Shown: positions 25,786-34,093, counted from the stretch's first letter. The stretch is 64,000 nucleotides of DNA from Methylobacterium tarhaniae (GCF_001043955.1 NZ_LABZ01000012.1:1-64000), one strand, 5' to 3'. Program-made: numbers and translations. Notes: generated from the letters alone by a model not told the origin.

Positions 25786-25870
25786 CGCCCCTGACCCCGC
25801 GGAGGCGACCGGCGCCGGGCCTCGATGCCCTGCGGCAGCCCGCCGCATCGAACCGTTGCGGAGCAGCCCG

Positions 25871-26089
25871 ATGACGAACAAGACCATGGTGAGCCGCGAG
25901 GCCGCCGCGCATCCCGAGACCGCGCCGTCGCCGAACCGCGCCGCGCCACCGCCGATGCCGGCCGAGGAGGGCAGCCCGCACCCGACCACCACCGAGGAGC
26001 CCGGCGACTCGCCCCAGCCGAACCGTCAGTTCGGCGACGAGCCGATCGGCGGCCTGACCACCCGCAAGGAATACACCCGGAGGGATTGA
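25871..26089 (+). CDS. Small disordered protein, stress-regulated
   Basis: 72 residues, rich in P, E and T: MTNKTMVSREAAAHPETAPS..., ending GGLTTRKEYTRRD. There is no hydrophobic core, so it is probably intrinsically disordered, as are many small stress proteins. The open frame extends further upstream, but the ATG at 25871 lies suitably downstream of an exact EcfG promoter (25761-25785). It ends 89 nt before the degenerate ABC protein. Family not recognised; function unknown. Confidence 0.6.
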   Translation: MTNKTMVSREAAAHPETAPSPNRAAPPPMPAEEGSPHPTTTEEPGDSPQPNRQFGDEPIGGLTTRKEYTRRD

Positions 26090-26178
26090 GACGGCGCCGC
26101 CGACGGGCCGGTGCGGCGGTTTCCAGTCCCGCTCCGTCCCTCTACACAGGCAGGCGGGATCTGGGGCGGCGGACCACC

Positions 26179-29100
26179 ATGAGCGGCGGGGCGGAAGCGG
26201 CGGAGCGGACGGGCGGCGCGGTCCAGGCGGCGGGCGGCACCCCGGCCGTCGAGCGCGAGACCCGCGGGCGCGCCGCCGGACAGGAGGCGGCGGCCGGAGT
26301 TCGGGCCGGCAACGACCCGGAGGCCAGCGACGCCTCCGGCGGCCTCGACCGCAGCCTGTTCCGCTACATCTGGCGTCACTCGAAGCGCGACCAGATCCTG
26401 ATCTGCTGCGTCGTTCTGGCCTCGCTGCCGCTCTACTTCGCCTCCCTCGACCTGCCGCGGCGCATCGTCAACGAGGCGATCCAGGGCCATGCCTTCGAGA
26501 AGGGCAACGAGACGGCCAAGTTCCTGGTGCTGCGCCTGCAGATGCCGGACTGGTTCGGCCACGACGTCTCGCTGTTCGAGGGCTTCGACGTCGACCGGTT
26601 CGAGCTGCTGTTCGGCCTGTCCTCGATGTTCCTGCTGCTGGTGCTGATCAACGGCGCCTTCAAGTACTGGATCAACGTGGCGAAGGGCGCGCTCGGCGAG
26701 CGGATGCTGCGGCGCCTGCGGTTCCAGCTGTTCTCGCTGATCATGCGCTTCTCGCCGGAGGCCCTGCGCCACACCAAGGCCTCCGAGGTCGCCACCATCA
26801 TCCGCGACGAGGTCGAGCCGATCGGCGGCTTCATCGGCGACGCCTACATCCTGCCGGCCTTCCTGGGCACCCAGGCCGCCACCGCGATGGCGTTCATCCT
26901 GCTCCAGAACGTCTGGCTCGGGCTCCTCGCCGCCGGGGTGGTGGGCGTGCAGTTCGTGGTGATCCCCCGCCTGCGGCGCGAGCTCCTGCGCCTCGGACGC
27001 CAGCGCCAGCTCGCCTCGCGCCGCCTCGCCGGCCGGGTCGGCGAGGTGGTGGACGGCATCGCGGCGGTGCATTCCAACGGGGCCGAGGCCTGGGAGCGGG
27101 CCGAGATCGGCCATCGCCTCGGCGGGTTGTTCGACCTGCGCCTGCGCATCTACCGGCGCAAGTTCATGGTCAAGTTCCTGAACAACCTGCTCGCCCAGAT
27201 GACGCCGTTCCTGTTCTACTGCATCGGCGGCTACTTCGCCCTCAAGGGCCAGCTCAGCATCGGCCAGCTCGTCGCGGTGATCGCCGCCTATCGCGACCTG
27301 CCGCCGCCCCTGAAGGAGCTGATCGACTGGGACCAGCAGCGCCTCGACGTGCAGGTGAAGTACGAGCAGGTGCTGCAGCAATTCCTGCCCGAGCGGCTGA
27401 TCGGGCTCGACGCGCCGGGCCGCGACGAGACCCTGTGCGGGCGCCTCGCCGCCGAGGGCGTCGGCGTCCAGGAGCCGCACGGGCCGGTGCTGACCAACGT
27501 CTCCCTCTCTCTGCCGCTGCCGGCCCTGGTCGGCATCGTCAGCGACGGCGGCCCGGCGGCCTCGACCTTCGCGCGGGTGCTGGCGCGGCGCGTGGTGCCG
27601 ACCTCGGGGCGCCTCACCCTGAACGACCACGACCTCGCCGAATGGTCCGGCGCGGCGCTCACCCGGCGCATCGCCTATGCGGGGGTCGATCCGATCCTGT
27701 TCCCGGGCTCGTTGCGCGACAACATCGTGTACGGCCTCAACCGCCGCCCGCCCGAGGATGCCGCCGTCACCGATGCCAAGGCGCTGGCCGAGGCCCGCCG
27801 CACCGGCAACCCGGTCGAGCCCTTCCCGGCCGACTGGACCGACTACGCCCAGGCCGGCGTCGCGGATGCGAGCGCCCTCGACGCCCTGATCCTCGACTGG
27901 CTCACCCGCATCGGCATGGGCGAGGAGGTCTACCGCTTCGGCCTCCTCGGCCAGGTCGATCCCGAGCGCCACCCGGACCTCGCCGCCCGGCTGATCGAGG
28001 CCCGCATCGCCTTCCGCGAGCGCCTGGCGGCGGAGGGGCACGCCCACCTCGTGGAGCCGTTCGACCCCGCCCGCTACAACCGCCAGGCGACGGTGGCCGA
28101 GAACCTGCTGTTCGGCGTGCCGACCACCACGGCGCTGACCGGCCGGGCGCTGGCCGAGCACCCGGTTGTGCGCGTGGTGCTCGACCGGACCGGGCTCGCC
28201 GACGACCTCGTCACCATGGGCGAGCGGATCGCCGCGACGATGCTGGAGATCTTCCGCGGCCTGCCGAGCGGGCATCCGCTGTTCGAGCAGTTCTCGTTCC
28301 TCTCCGCCGACGAGCTGCCGGAATACGAGGCGATCCTCGCCCGACGCACCGCCACCGAGGCGTCCGCCGAGCGCCACGGCGGCTCGGCCCTCAACCGGAT
28401 CCGGCGCCGCTGGATCGGGCTCGGCCGCTACGGCTCGGCCGACGCGACCCGGCTCATCGCCCTGCCGCTCGCCTATATCGAGCCCCGCCACCGCCTCGGC
28501 CTGATCGACGACGCCTTCCGCGAGCGGCTCGTCGAGGCGCGGGCGGAACTGCGCACCACCCTCGACGAGGCCGGGATGGGAGGCGTCGACTTCTACGACC
28601 CGGACCAGGTCTGCGCCGCAGCGCCGTTGCGCGACAACCTCCTGTTCGGCCGCATCAACCAGTCGGTCGCCGACGCCGTCGAGACCGTGACGGCGACCGG
28701 CACCGCCCTCGTCCAGGAGATGCAGCTCGCTCCCGCCATCACCCGGGTCGGGCTCGATCATCAGGTCGGCCCGGAGGGGCGCTTCCTGTCGAGCGTCCAG
28801 CGGGCGGTGGTGAGCCTGGTGCGGGCCCTGGTCCGCCGGCCGGACCTCCTCGTCCTCGACGGCGCCCTGTCGCCGTTGGGCGAGGCCCGCGCCCGCACCG
28901 TGCTGGGCCTGCTGCTGGAGCGGTTCGGCCGCGAGAACAGCCTCGTGGTGGTGCTGCCGAACGACCGTGCGGCCGACCGGTTCGCCCTGGTGCTGCGGGC
29001 CGCCGGCACGCAGATCCAGGGTCCGGAAACCCCTGGGCAGGAAACCCCTGGGCAGGAAACCCCTGGGCAGGAAACCCGTGGGCAGGAGATTCCCGCCGGA

Positions 29101-29229
29101 TCCGTCGCGTCCCCCGAAGACATGACAACGGGGGCTGGCGCTGCGGCGCCGGCTGCGGCAGTCTCCGCACGCGCCGAGGACGAGACGGGGCCGGAACCGG
29201 CGCGCGTCGAGCAGGATGTGAAGGCATGA
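26179..29229 (+). CDS. ABC-exporter-like protein with degenerate ATPase domain
   Basis: 1016 residues. After a disordered start, about residues 60-400 form a type I ABC exporter membrane domain (RYIWRHSKRDQILICC, AFILLQNVWLGLLAAG). The nucleotide-binding part is abnormal. At the Walker A site (452-463) GIVSDGGPAAST lacks the invariant lysine (A461). The signature is LSSVQ (870-874) instead of LSGGQ. Walker B keeps D894, but the catalytic glutamate position is G895. The x-loop-like motif [DE]N-[IL]-[VL]-[YF]-G occurs three times (N515, N642, N820), stretching the domain to about twice the usual size. It ends with four 15-nt repeats coding ETPGQ and overlaps the next gene, a cyclic-nucleotide-binding protein, by ATGA. 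ATP hydrolysis seems unlikely; a regulatory or scaffold role is inferred. Confidence 0.8.
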   Translation: MSGGAEAAERTGGAVQAAGGTPAVERETRGRAAGQEAAAGVRAGNDPEASDASGGLDRSLFRYIWRHSKRDQILICCVVLASLPLYFASLDLPRRIVNEAIQGHAFEKGNETAKFLVLRLQMPDWFGHDVSLFEGFDVDRFELLFGLSSMFLLLVLINGAFKYWINVAKGALGERMLRRLRFQLFSLIMRFSPEALRHTKASEVATIIRDEVEPIGGFIGDAYILPAFLGTQAATAMAFILLQNVWLGLLAAGVVGVQFVVIPRLRRELLRLGRQRQLASRRLAGRVGEVVDGIAAVHSNGAEAWERAEIGHRLGGLFDLRLRIYRRKFMVKFLNNLLAQMTPFLFYCIGGYFALKGQLSIGQLVAVIAAYRDLPPPLKELIDWDQQRLDVQVKYEQVLQQFLPERLIGLDAPGRDETLCGRLAAEGVGVQEPHGPVLTNVSLSLPLPALVGIVSDGGPAASTFARVLARRVVPTSGRLTLNDHDLAEWSGAALTRRIAYAGVDPILFPGSLRDNIVYGLNRRPPEDAAVTDAKALAEARRTGNPVEPFPADWTDYAQAGVADASALDALILDWLTRIGMGEEVYRFGLLGQVDPERHPDLAARLIEARIAFRERLAAEGHAHLVEPFDPARYNRQATVAENLLFGVPTTTALTGRALAEHPVVRVVLDRTGLADDLVTMGERIAATMLEIFRGLPSGHPLFEQFSFLSADELPEYEAILARRTATEASAERHGGSALNRIRRRWIGLGRYGSADATRLIALPLAYIEPRHRLGLIDDAFRERLVEARAELRTTLDEAGMGGVDFYDPDQVCAAAPLRDNLLFGRINQSVADAVETVTATGTALVQEMQLAPAITRVGLDHQVGPEGRFLSSVQRAVVSLVRALVRRPDLLVLDGALSPLGEARARTVLGLLLERFGRENSLVVVLPNDRAADRFALVLRAAGTQIQGPETPGQETPGQETPGQETRGQEIPAGSVASPEDMTTGAGAAAPAAAVSARAEDETGPEPARVEQDVKA
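29026..29085 (+). repeat. 15-bp tandem repeat in the ABC-like gene
   Basis: Four in-frame 15-nt units (gaaacccctgggcag at 29026, 29041 and 29056; one-base variant at 29071) code ETPGQ three times and ETRGQ once (residues 950-969). A degenerate fifth unit follows. The first three are identical, suggesting recent expansion. Confidence 0.92.
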
Positions 29230-29672
29230 CGCTTGAGACCGAGGTGCAGTCGCTGCGCCAAGTGCCGATGTTCCGCGAGGTGGACCCGGCCCGCCTGAAG
29301 CTCCTCGCCTTCACCAGCGAGCGGGTGCATTTCGCCGACGGCCAGCGCTTCTTCGACCGGGGCGACGCCGCCGATGCGGCCTACCTGATCCTGGAGGGGG
29401 AGGCGGCCGTGACCCTGGACGGGCCGCAGGGGCCGATCCGCCTGGCGCTTCTCGGCGCCAACGCCCTCGTCGGCGAGATGGGCATCCTGGCCGACCAGCC
29501 CCGCTCCGCCACCGTGACCGCGGTGGTGCCGACGACGGCGCTCCGCATCGACCGACGTGTCTTCCTCGAGCTCCTGAGCCAGTTCCCGCAGATCGCCATC
29601 GCGGTGATGCGCGAGCTCGCCCACCGCCTCGAGATGACCAACCAGCAGCTCGCCCAGATGCGGACCGGCTGA
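29226..29672 (+). CDS. Cyclic-nucleotide-binding domain protein
   Basis: 148 residues made of a single CRP-like cNMP-binding beta-roll: FREVDPARLKLLAFTSERV, the glycine turn YLILEGEAAV, and a phosphate-binding cassette around LVGEMGILADQPRSATVTA (about residues 80-98) with the conserved G-E and P-R-x-A pattern. A C-terminal helix (MRELAHRLEMTNQQLAQM) follows, but there is no DNA-binding domain. Its ATG overlaps the TGA of the ABC-like gene, so the two are translationally coupled and probably form a complex or regulatory pair. The ligand (cAMP, cGMP or other) cannot be read from the sequence. Confidence 0.87.
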   Translation: MTLETEVQSLRQVPMFREVDPARLKLLAFTSERVHFADGQRFFDRGDAADAAYLILEGEAAVTLDGPQGPIRLALLGANALVGEMGILADQPRSATVTAVVPTTALRIDRRVFLELLSQFPQIAIAVMRELAHRLEMTNQQLAQMRTG

Positions 29673-29737
29673 CACCGACGAGCAACGAGGCGGGCCCGGA
29701 CAAGAGGCGCGCCCGACGACACCACCGGGGGAACGCC

Positions 29738-30499
29738 ATGGATCTCGCCGCCGGCCTGAAGGGCCGCCACGTCCTCGTCACCGGGGCCTCGAGCGGCCTC
29801 GGCGCCCACTTCGCCCGCCTCTGCGCGACCTGCGGCGCCGCCGTCACCGCGGCGGCGCGGCGCAAGGAGAAGCTCGACGCCCTGGTGCGCGACCTGAGCA
29901 CCGCCGGCGCCCCGGAGGCCCGGGCCGTGGCCCTCGACGTCGCCGACCCGGATTCGGTGACGGCCGCCTTCGCGAGCCTGCACGCCCTGCCGGACGTGGT
30001 GGTCAACAATGCCGGCATCGCCGAGGGCGGGGCGGCGATCGACCTCGACCTCGCGGCCTTCGACCGGGTGATCGACACCAACCTGCGCGGGGTCTGGGTG
30101 ATGTCGACCACCGCCGCCCGGGCTTGGCGGGATGCGGGCCGTGGCGGCGTCATCGTCAACGTCGCGTCGATCCTCGGCCTGCGGGTCACCGGCGGAGTCG
30201 GGCCCTACACGGTCTCGAAGGCCGGCGTGGTGCAGATGACCCAGGCGCTCGGCCTCGAATGGGCCCGCTACGGCATCCGGGTCAACGCGCTGGCGCCGGG
30301 CTATATCGGCACCGACATCAACCGCGACTTCTTCGAGACGCCGCCCGGCCAGGCGATGCTCAAGCGCATCCCGATGCGCCGGCTGGGCCGGCCGGAGGAC
30401 CTCGACGGGGCTTTTCTGCTGCTGGCCGGGGATGCGTCGGGGTGGATGACCGGGGCGACATTGCCGGTGGATGGGGGGCATCTGGTTTCGGGGTTGTGA
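29738..30499 (+). CDS. Short-chain dehydrogenase/reductase
   Basis: Classical SDR (253 aa). Cofactor motif TGASSGLG at residues 15-22, NNAGIAEGG, and the catalytic Y157-x3-K161 (YTVSKAG) with an upstream serine (NVASILGL). A basic pair after the second strand (AARRKEK) suggests NADP(H). The C-terminal LPVDGGHLVSGL is typical of 3-oxoacyl-ACP-reductase-like members, but the substrate is unknown. It lies 65 nt after the cyclic-nucleotide-binding gene in the same direction. Family confident, function not. Confidence 0.9.
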   Translation: MDLAAGLKGRHVLVTGASSGLGAHFARLCATCGAAVTAAARRKEKLDALVRDLSTAGAPEARAVALDVADPDSVTAAFASLHALPDVVVNNAGIAEGGAAIDLDLAAFDRVIDTNLRGVWVMSTTAARAWRDAGRGGVIVNVASILGLRVTGGVGPYTVSKAGVVQMTQALGLEWARYGIRVNALAPGYIGTDINRDFFETPPGQAMLKRIPMRRLGRPEDLDGAFLLLAGDASGWMTGATLPVDGGHLVSGL

Positions 30500-30612
30500 G
30501 GGGATTTCCGGAAGCGTTCTTTCCGAGACCTTTTCCTCGGATCGAAACCAGACGCCTTCGGGCAAGGCTCTGCTTCCGCTCCCTCGCGGCCATTCCGGAT
30601 GTCACGCTTAAG

Positions 30613-30638
30613 TGTCGGAAAACAGGTGTTTTCCGACA
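30613..30638. repeat. Perfect 12-bp palindrome, dispersed element copy 1
   Basis: Positions 30613-30624 and 30627-30638 are perfect inverted repeats (tgtcggaaaaca / tgttttccgaca) with a gg loop. A related element with similar flanks (atgtca upstream) is at 31264-31290. The two flank the VOC gene at 30732. Confidence 0.75.
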
Positions 30639-30731
30639 TCCAAAATGGTCAGATGACCCTGACGGGCGCTTCATGGGGTTGCTTTCGACCCATTGCAGAC
30701 GAGCGACCCCTTTGCCGGTAGAACGTCCTGC

Positions 30732-31205
30732 ATGACGGAACACACGAGCATCCATGTGCAGCGCGCCGATCATGTCGGCTTCGCGGTTGGCTCCCTCGAC
30801 GAGGCACTTCGGTTCTGGATCGATGGGCTCGGCGCACGCCTCGTGCGGACGGGCGAGATGGGGGGCGAGTTCCTCGGTCAGGTCACCGGAGCGCATGGGG
30901 CGAAGGTGCGCTTGGCGATCGTTTCGCTGGCGGATCAGACGATCGAACTCCTGGAGTATCAGGGTCCGGACCGACCAAGCGTGCCAGCCAAGCCGTTCGA
31001 CCCAGGCTTCGCGCATCTGGCCCTTGTGGTCGATGACATCGACGCGCACCTGGTGCGGATCGCCGCCTATGGCTGGAAGGCGCAAGGCACGCCGCAACCG
31101 ATCGCGAGCGGTGCGCGGGCTGGAACGCGGGTGATCTACGCCGTTGGTCCTGACGGCGCGACGATCGAGTTCATGCAGCCGCCAGCGACCGCCAAGGATC
31201 ACTGA
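30732..31205 (+). CDS. VOC-fold protein (glyoxalase/epimerase-like)
   Basis: 157 residues of the vicinal-oxygen-chelate superfamily with two beta-alpha-beta-beta-beta modules: RADHVGFAVGSLDEALRFW with histidine in the first strand, IELLEYQGP with glutamate, FAHLALVVDDIDAHL and TIEFMQPP. The layout (H...E...H...E) and a central AHGAKVRLAIV resemble methylmalonyl-CoA epimerase-like members, but the family covers many reactions. The ATG at 30732 fits the first strand. The gene and its flanks are less GC-rich than neighbours and lie between two copies of a palindromic element, which may mean separate acquisition. Substrate unknown. Confidence 0.8.
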   Translation: MTEHTSIHVQRADHVGFAVGSLDEALRFWIDGLGARLVRTGEMGGEFLGQVTGAHGAKVRLAIVSLADQTIELLEYQGPDRPSVPAKPFDPGFAHLALVVDDIDAHLVRIAAYGWKAQGTPQPIASGARAGTRVIYAVGPDGATIEFMQPPATAKDH

Positions 31206-31582
31206 TCCCACCGGGCGGGTGTCCGCTTCCCACCCCATGCAGTCATTCGGCATGTCAGGCCTATGTACGGAAAACATGTGTTTGCCGACAGGGGCGCGCC
31301 GATCCCGCCGCGCGCCAACCTCCGCCATGCAGTTTGCGCGATAAACCCTGTCGGATTGATGTTATGGACGGAAAAGTCGGTTGAGGGGCGTCCCGTACAT
31401 GCTGGTCGGGTACAGGCAGGTATCGACCGCCAATTTCCATCCACGGCAGTCCTTTGCCCTGTCACGCTGACCGGGCTTGGACATAAAACCGCGCACGCTC
31501 AAGGAGGATCGATTTTCGCGTAGCCGAAGCAGTCGCGCCGTGGTCGCCGTCGGCAAGGGCCCGAAAATCGAAAACGCCACCG
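31206..31582. other. Gene-free, lower-GC stretch
   Basis: 377 nt without a credible gene. It contains the second palindromic element (31264-31290) and several AT-richer runs (e.g. gaaaatcgaaaacgcc near 31562), unlike the surrounding sequence. It may be a remnant of inserted DNA together with the VOC gene. Confidence 0.4.
31264..31290. repeat. Palindromic dispersed element copy 2
   Basis: The core 31268-31287 (cggaaaacatgtgtttgccg) is an inverted repeat with two mismatches, related to 30613-30638. The shared upstream atgtca and downstream ccgaca support common origin. Confidence 0.65.
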
Positions 31583-32026
31583 TTACACCACCGGATAAGT
31601 AATGAACTCCAGCAACGACCCATCCGGGTCCCGAAAGTAGACGCTGATCCCCTCCCCGACAGCCCCATGACGCGGCACCGGCCCCAGTTCGACCGGCACG
31701 CCGTGGCGCTCGAGATGGACGAACGCCTCCTCGATCGGGCCGTGCCAGCGGAAGCAGAGGTCGCTGTTGCCAGGGGCCACCGGGATCCGGGCCCGCGGCT
31801 CGCCGATCTGGCCCGGACCGTGGCAGTTCAGCTGCACGCCGCCGAAGCGGTAGGCGTAGCCCCGCCCGACCGGGATGAGCTCGGCGCCGAGGACGTCCCG
31901 GTAGAAGGCGTTGGAGCGCTCCCAATCCGAGACGTGGATGACGCAATGGTCGAGATGGATCGCCGGGCGGACGATCGTCTCCGGGATGGCGCTGACGAGG
32001 TCGGGAAGGGTCTCGGTGTCCGGCAT
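31583..32026 (-). CDS. VOC family protein (glyoxalase/dioxygenase fold)
   Basis: 147 residues with a VOC fold: AIHLDHCVIHVSDWERSNAFY gives the first strand histidine (H27) and helix, YRFGGVQLNCHGPG the second module, DLCFRWHGPIEEAFVHLE the third, and VYFRDPDGSLLEFITY the final strand with the metal-ligand glutamate. This resembles the fosfomycin/virulence-associated VOC proteins of about 140 aa. The substrate cannot be determined. It is unrelated in detail to the VOC gene at 30732. Gene order: 109 nt after the DUF1127 gene on the same strand. Confidence 0.86.
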   Translation of the reverse strand: MPDTETLPDLVSAIPETIVRPAIHLDHCVIHVSDWERSNAFYRDVLGAELIPVGRGYAYRFGGVQLNCHGPGQIGEPRARIPVAPGNSDLCFRWHGPIEEAFVHLERHGVPVELGPVPRHGAVGEGISVYFRDPDGSLLEFITYPVV

Positions 32027-32135
32027 CGGGGGGCTCCGGCGTGCAGACCCCTAACGTAACGCCGCCGCGGCGCCGGTGAACAGCGGGGCGGCAGAAATGT
32101 CGCCTCGCCGTGCCGGCACGGGCCGCTGAGCCCGG

Positions 32136-32333
32136 TCAGGCTCGCCAGAACGGCTTGCGGCTCTCCCGCCGCACCGCGTCCGGATCGAGGCCGGTATCGC
32201 GCATCTGCGCGGGTGTGAGGTCGGCGAGGATCCGGCGGTCCCGGGCGCGTCGCCACCAGAGGCCCAGGAGCGCGGGGCGAGGCGGGCGAGGACCGGAGGC
32301 GGAGCGGGGAAGGGGCAGCGAGAGGGCGGGCAT
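32136..32333 (-). CDS. DUF1127 (YjiS-like) small arginine-rich protein
   Basis: 65 residues. The C-terminal half LLGLWWRRARDRRILADLTP followed by AQMRDTGLDPDAVRRESRKPFWRA is the DUF1127 domain, with the hallmark L-x-D-T/I-G-L and the KPFWR ending. Small DUF1127 proteins in alphaproteobacteria have been linked to RNA turnover and phosphate or stress responses, but the role of this one is unknown. The ATG at 32333 was chosen to keep the domain with a short leader. It is divergent from the MocR-type regulator gene with a roughly 100-nt shared region, suggesting it is that regulator's target. Confidence 0.85.
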   Translation of the reverse strand: MPALSLPLPRSASGPRPPRPALLGLWWRRARDRRILADLTPAQMRDTGLDPDAVRRESRKPFWRA

Positions 32334-32433
32334 GGGGGTCGATCCGAGCGTGGGAAGCAGTCCGGCCGGGATTGCGCCGCCAGGAATGTACCGATACGAA
32401 GGTCGGAGCAATCGAAACATTGTCCTCGGATCA

Positions 32434-33771
32434 ATGATGGTCGGACTCGATTACCGGGGGATCGCCGATGCGGTGGCGGCGGAGATCGCCGACGGGCGGC
32501 TCCGCCCGGGCGACAGGCTGCCGCCGCAGCGCGACTTCGCCTATGCCCGCGGCATCGCCGTCTCGACGGCGAGCCGGGTCTATGCCGAGCTGGCCCGGCG
32601 CGGCCTCGTCCTCGGCGAGGTCGGGCGCGGCACCTACATCCGCTCCGATCTCGGTGCGCCCGAGCCGATCCGGCCGGAGCCGCCGCCGGCCGCCCTCGAT
32701 CTCCAGCGCACGATGTCGCGCCTGCCCGAGCAGGAGGCCTTGCTCGCCGAGACCCTGGCGGGCCTCGGGCGCGGGGCGGTCGATGCGGCGCTCACCCTCT
32801 ACGGTCCGGCCGGCACGCCGCAGGCTCAGGGCGTCGCCGCCCGCTTTCTCGCGCAGGGCGGCTTCGCGCCCGATCCGGCCGGCCTCCTGTTCACCGGCAA
32901 CGGGCGCCAGGGGCTGGCCGCCGCCCTGGCGGCGCTCGCCCCGCCCGGGGAGCGCATCGGCTGCGAGCCGCTGACCTATCCGGTGGTCAAGGGCATCGCG
33001 GCCCGGCTCGGCATCGCCCTCGTGCCGCTGCCCCTCGACGGCGAGGGGGTGCGGCCGGAGGCGATTCTCCAGGCCCACCGCACCGCGCCCCTGAGCGGGC
33101 TCTACCTCCAACCGACTTTGCAGAACCCGCTCGGGCTGACGATGGGGCCCGGACGCCGGGCGGAGATCGCCGCGGTGCTGGCGCAGACGGGGCTCACCCT
33201 CGTGGAGGATGCGGTCTACGGCTTCCTGCGCGAGACCGCTCCCATCGCCGCCCTGGCGCCCGACCGCACGATCCTGGTCGACAGCCTGTCGAAGCGTGTG
33301 ATGCCGGGCCTGACCGTCGGGATGATCGTGAGCCCGCCGGAGATGGCGGACCGCCTCGCGGCCTCGGTGCGCCAGGGTGGATGGAGCGCGATGGGAGTCG
33401 CGCTCGCCGCCGGCACGCGCTGGATGGAGGACGGGTCCGCCGCCCGGCTCGCCCGCGCCAAGCGGACCGACGCCGCCGAGCGGCAGGCGATCGCGCGGGC
33501 CGGCCTCGCCGGCCTGCCGGTGACGGGGGACGCGGCGGCCTATCACCTCTGGCTCACGCTGCCGGAGACCTGGCGGGCCGAAGCCTACGCCGCGGCGGCC
33601 CTGAGGCGCGGCATCGCGCTCATCCCCGCCTCCTCCTTCGCGGTCAGCCCGGGCCATGCCCCGAACGCCGTCCGGCTCGCCCTCGCGGCGCCGCCGCGGG
33701 CCGATCTCGCGCGGGCGCTCGAGGCCCTGCGCCGGCTCGCCCTCGCGGGGGACGACCAGATGGTCGAGTAG
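32434..33771 (+). CDS. MocR-family regulator (GntR HTH + aminotransferase-like domain)
   Basis: 445 residues. Residues about 5-72 are a GntR-type winged helix (GIADAVAAEIADGRLRPGDR, AYARGIAVSTASRVYAEL, VGRGTYIR). The rest is a fold-type I aminotransferase-like domain: LFTGNGRQGLAAALAAL, YLQPTLQNPLGLTMG, VEDAVYGFL and the PLP lysine in VDSLSKRVMPGL. MocR proteins bind PLP-amino acid adducts to control nearby genes. The ATG at 32434 (or 32437) places the HTH at the start. The region between it and the divergent DUF1127 gene has accgatacgaaggtcgg-type sequences that could be an operator, but no clear repeat was found. Confidence 0.9.
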   Translation: MMVGLDYRGIADAVAAEIADGRLRPGDRLPPQRDFAYARGIAVSTASRVYAELARRGLVLGEVGRGTYIRSDLGAPEPIRPEPPPAALDLQRTMSRLPEQEALLAETLAGLGRGAVDAALTLYGPAGTPQAQGVAARFLAQGGFAPDPAGLLFTGNGRQGLAAALAALAPPGERIGCEPLTYPVVKGIAARLGIALVPLPLDGEGVRPEAILQAHRTAPLSGLYLQPTLQNPLGLTMGPGRRAEIAAVLAQTGLTLVEDAVYGFLRETAPIAALAPDRTILVDSLSKRVMPGLTVGMIVSPPEMADRLAASVRQGGWSAMGVALAAGTRWMEDGSAARLARAKRTDAAERQAIARAGLAGLPVTGDAAAYHLWLTLPETWRAEAYAAAALRRGIALIPASSFAVSPGHAPNAVRLALAAPPRADLARALEALRRLALAGDDQMVE

Positions 33772-33860
33772 GGCGGGCGCCCGTCACTGCGGCAGGCGCG
33801 CCGGCTGGCCCTGAGGCGGGCCGACGCCGGAGGCGCCCTCGGGAGGCGGAGTGCGCCTTG

Positions 33861-33922
33861 ATGACGAGGCTGGCGCCTCCCAGGGGCCGGAATGACGAGG
33901 CTGGCGCCTCCCAGGGTCCGGA
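33861..33922 (+). repeat. Two 31-bp tandem repeats
   Basis: Units at 33861 and 33892 differ at a single position (g/t in the caggg[gt]ccgg part). They lie in the 322-nt gap between the convergent MocR-type and FAH-family genes (33772-34093), which otherwise holds no recognisable gene. Confidence 0.85.
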
Positions 33923-34093
33923 TTGCGCGCGCCACCACCGCCGTCCAGGGCGACCGGTCCGGTTCTGCGCGATGGAACAAGCTCCCGACGCCGTGGCCCG
34001 GTCGTCCTTGCGCGCTGCCCGTTGCGCGTGTCGGTGGCGTCGCTGTTGCAGGGGCCGGCGCGGCTGTCCGGCGCCGCGCCGGCCATCCCCGCG

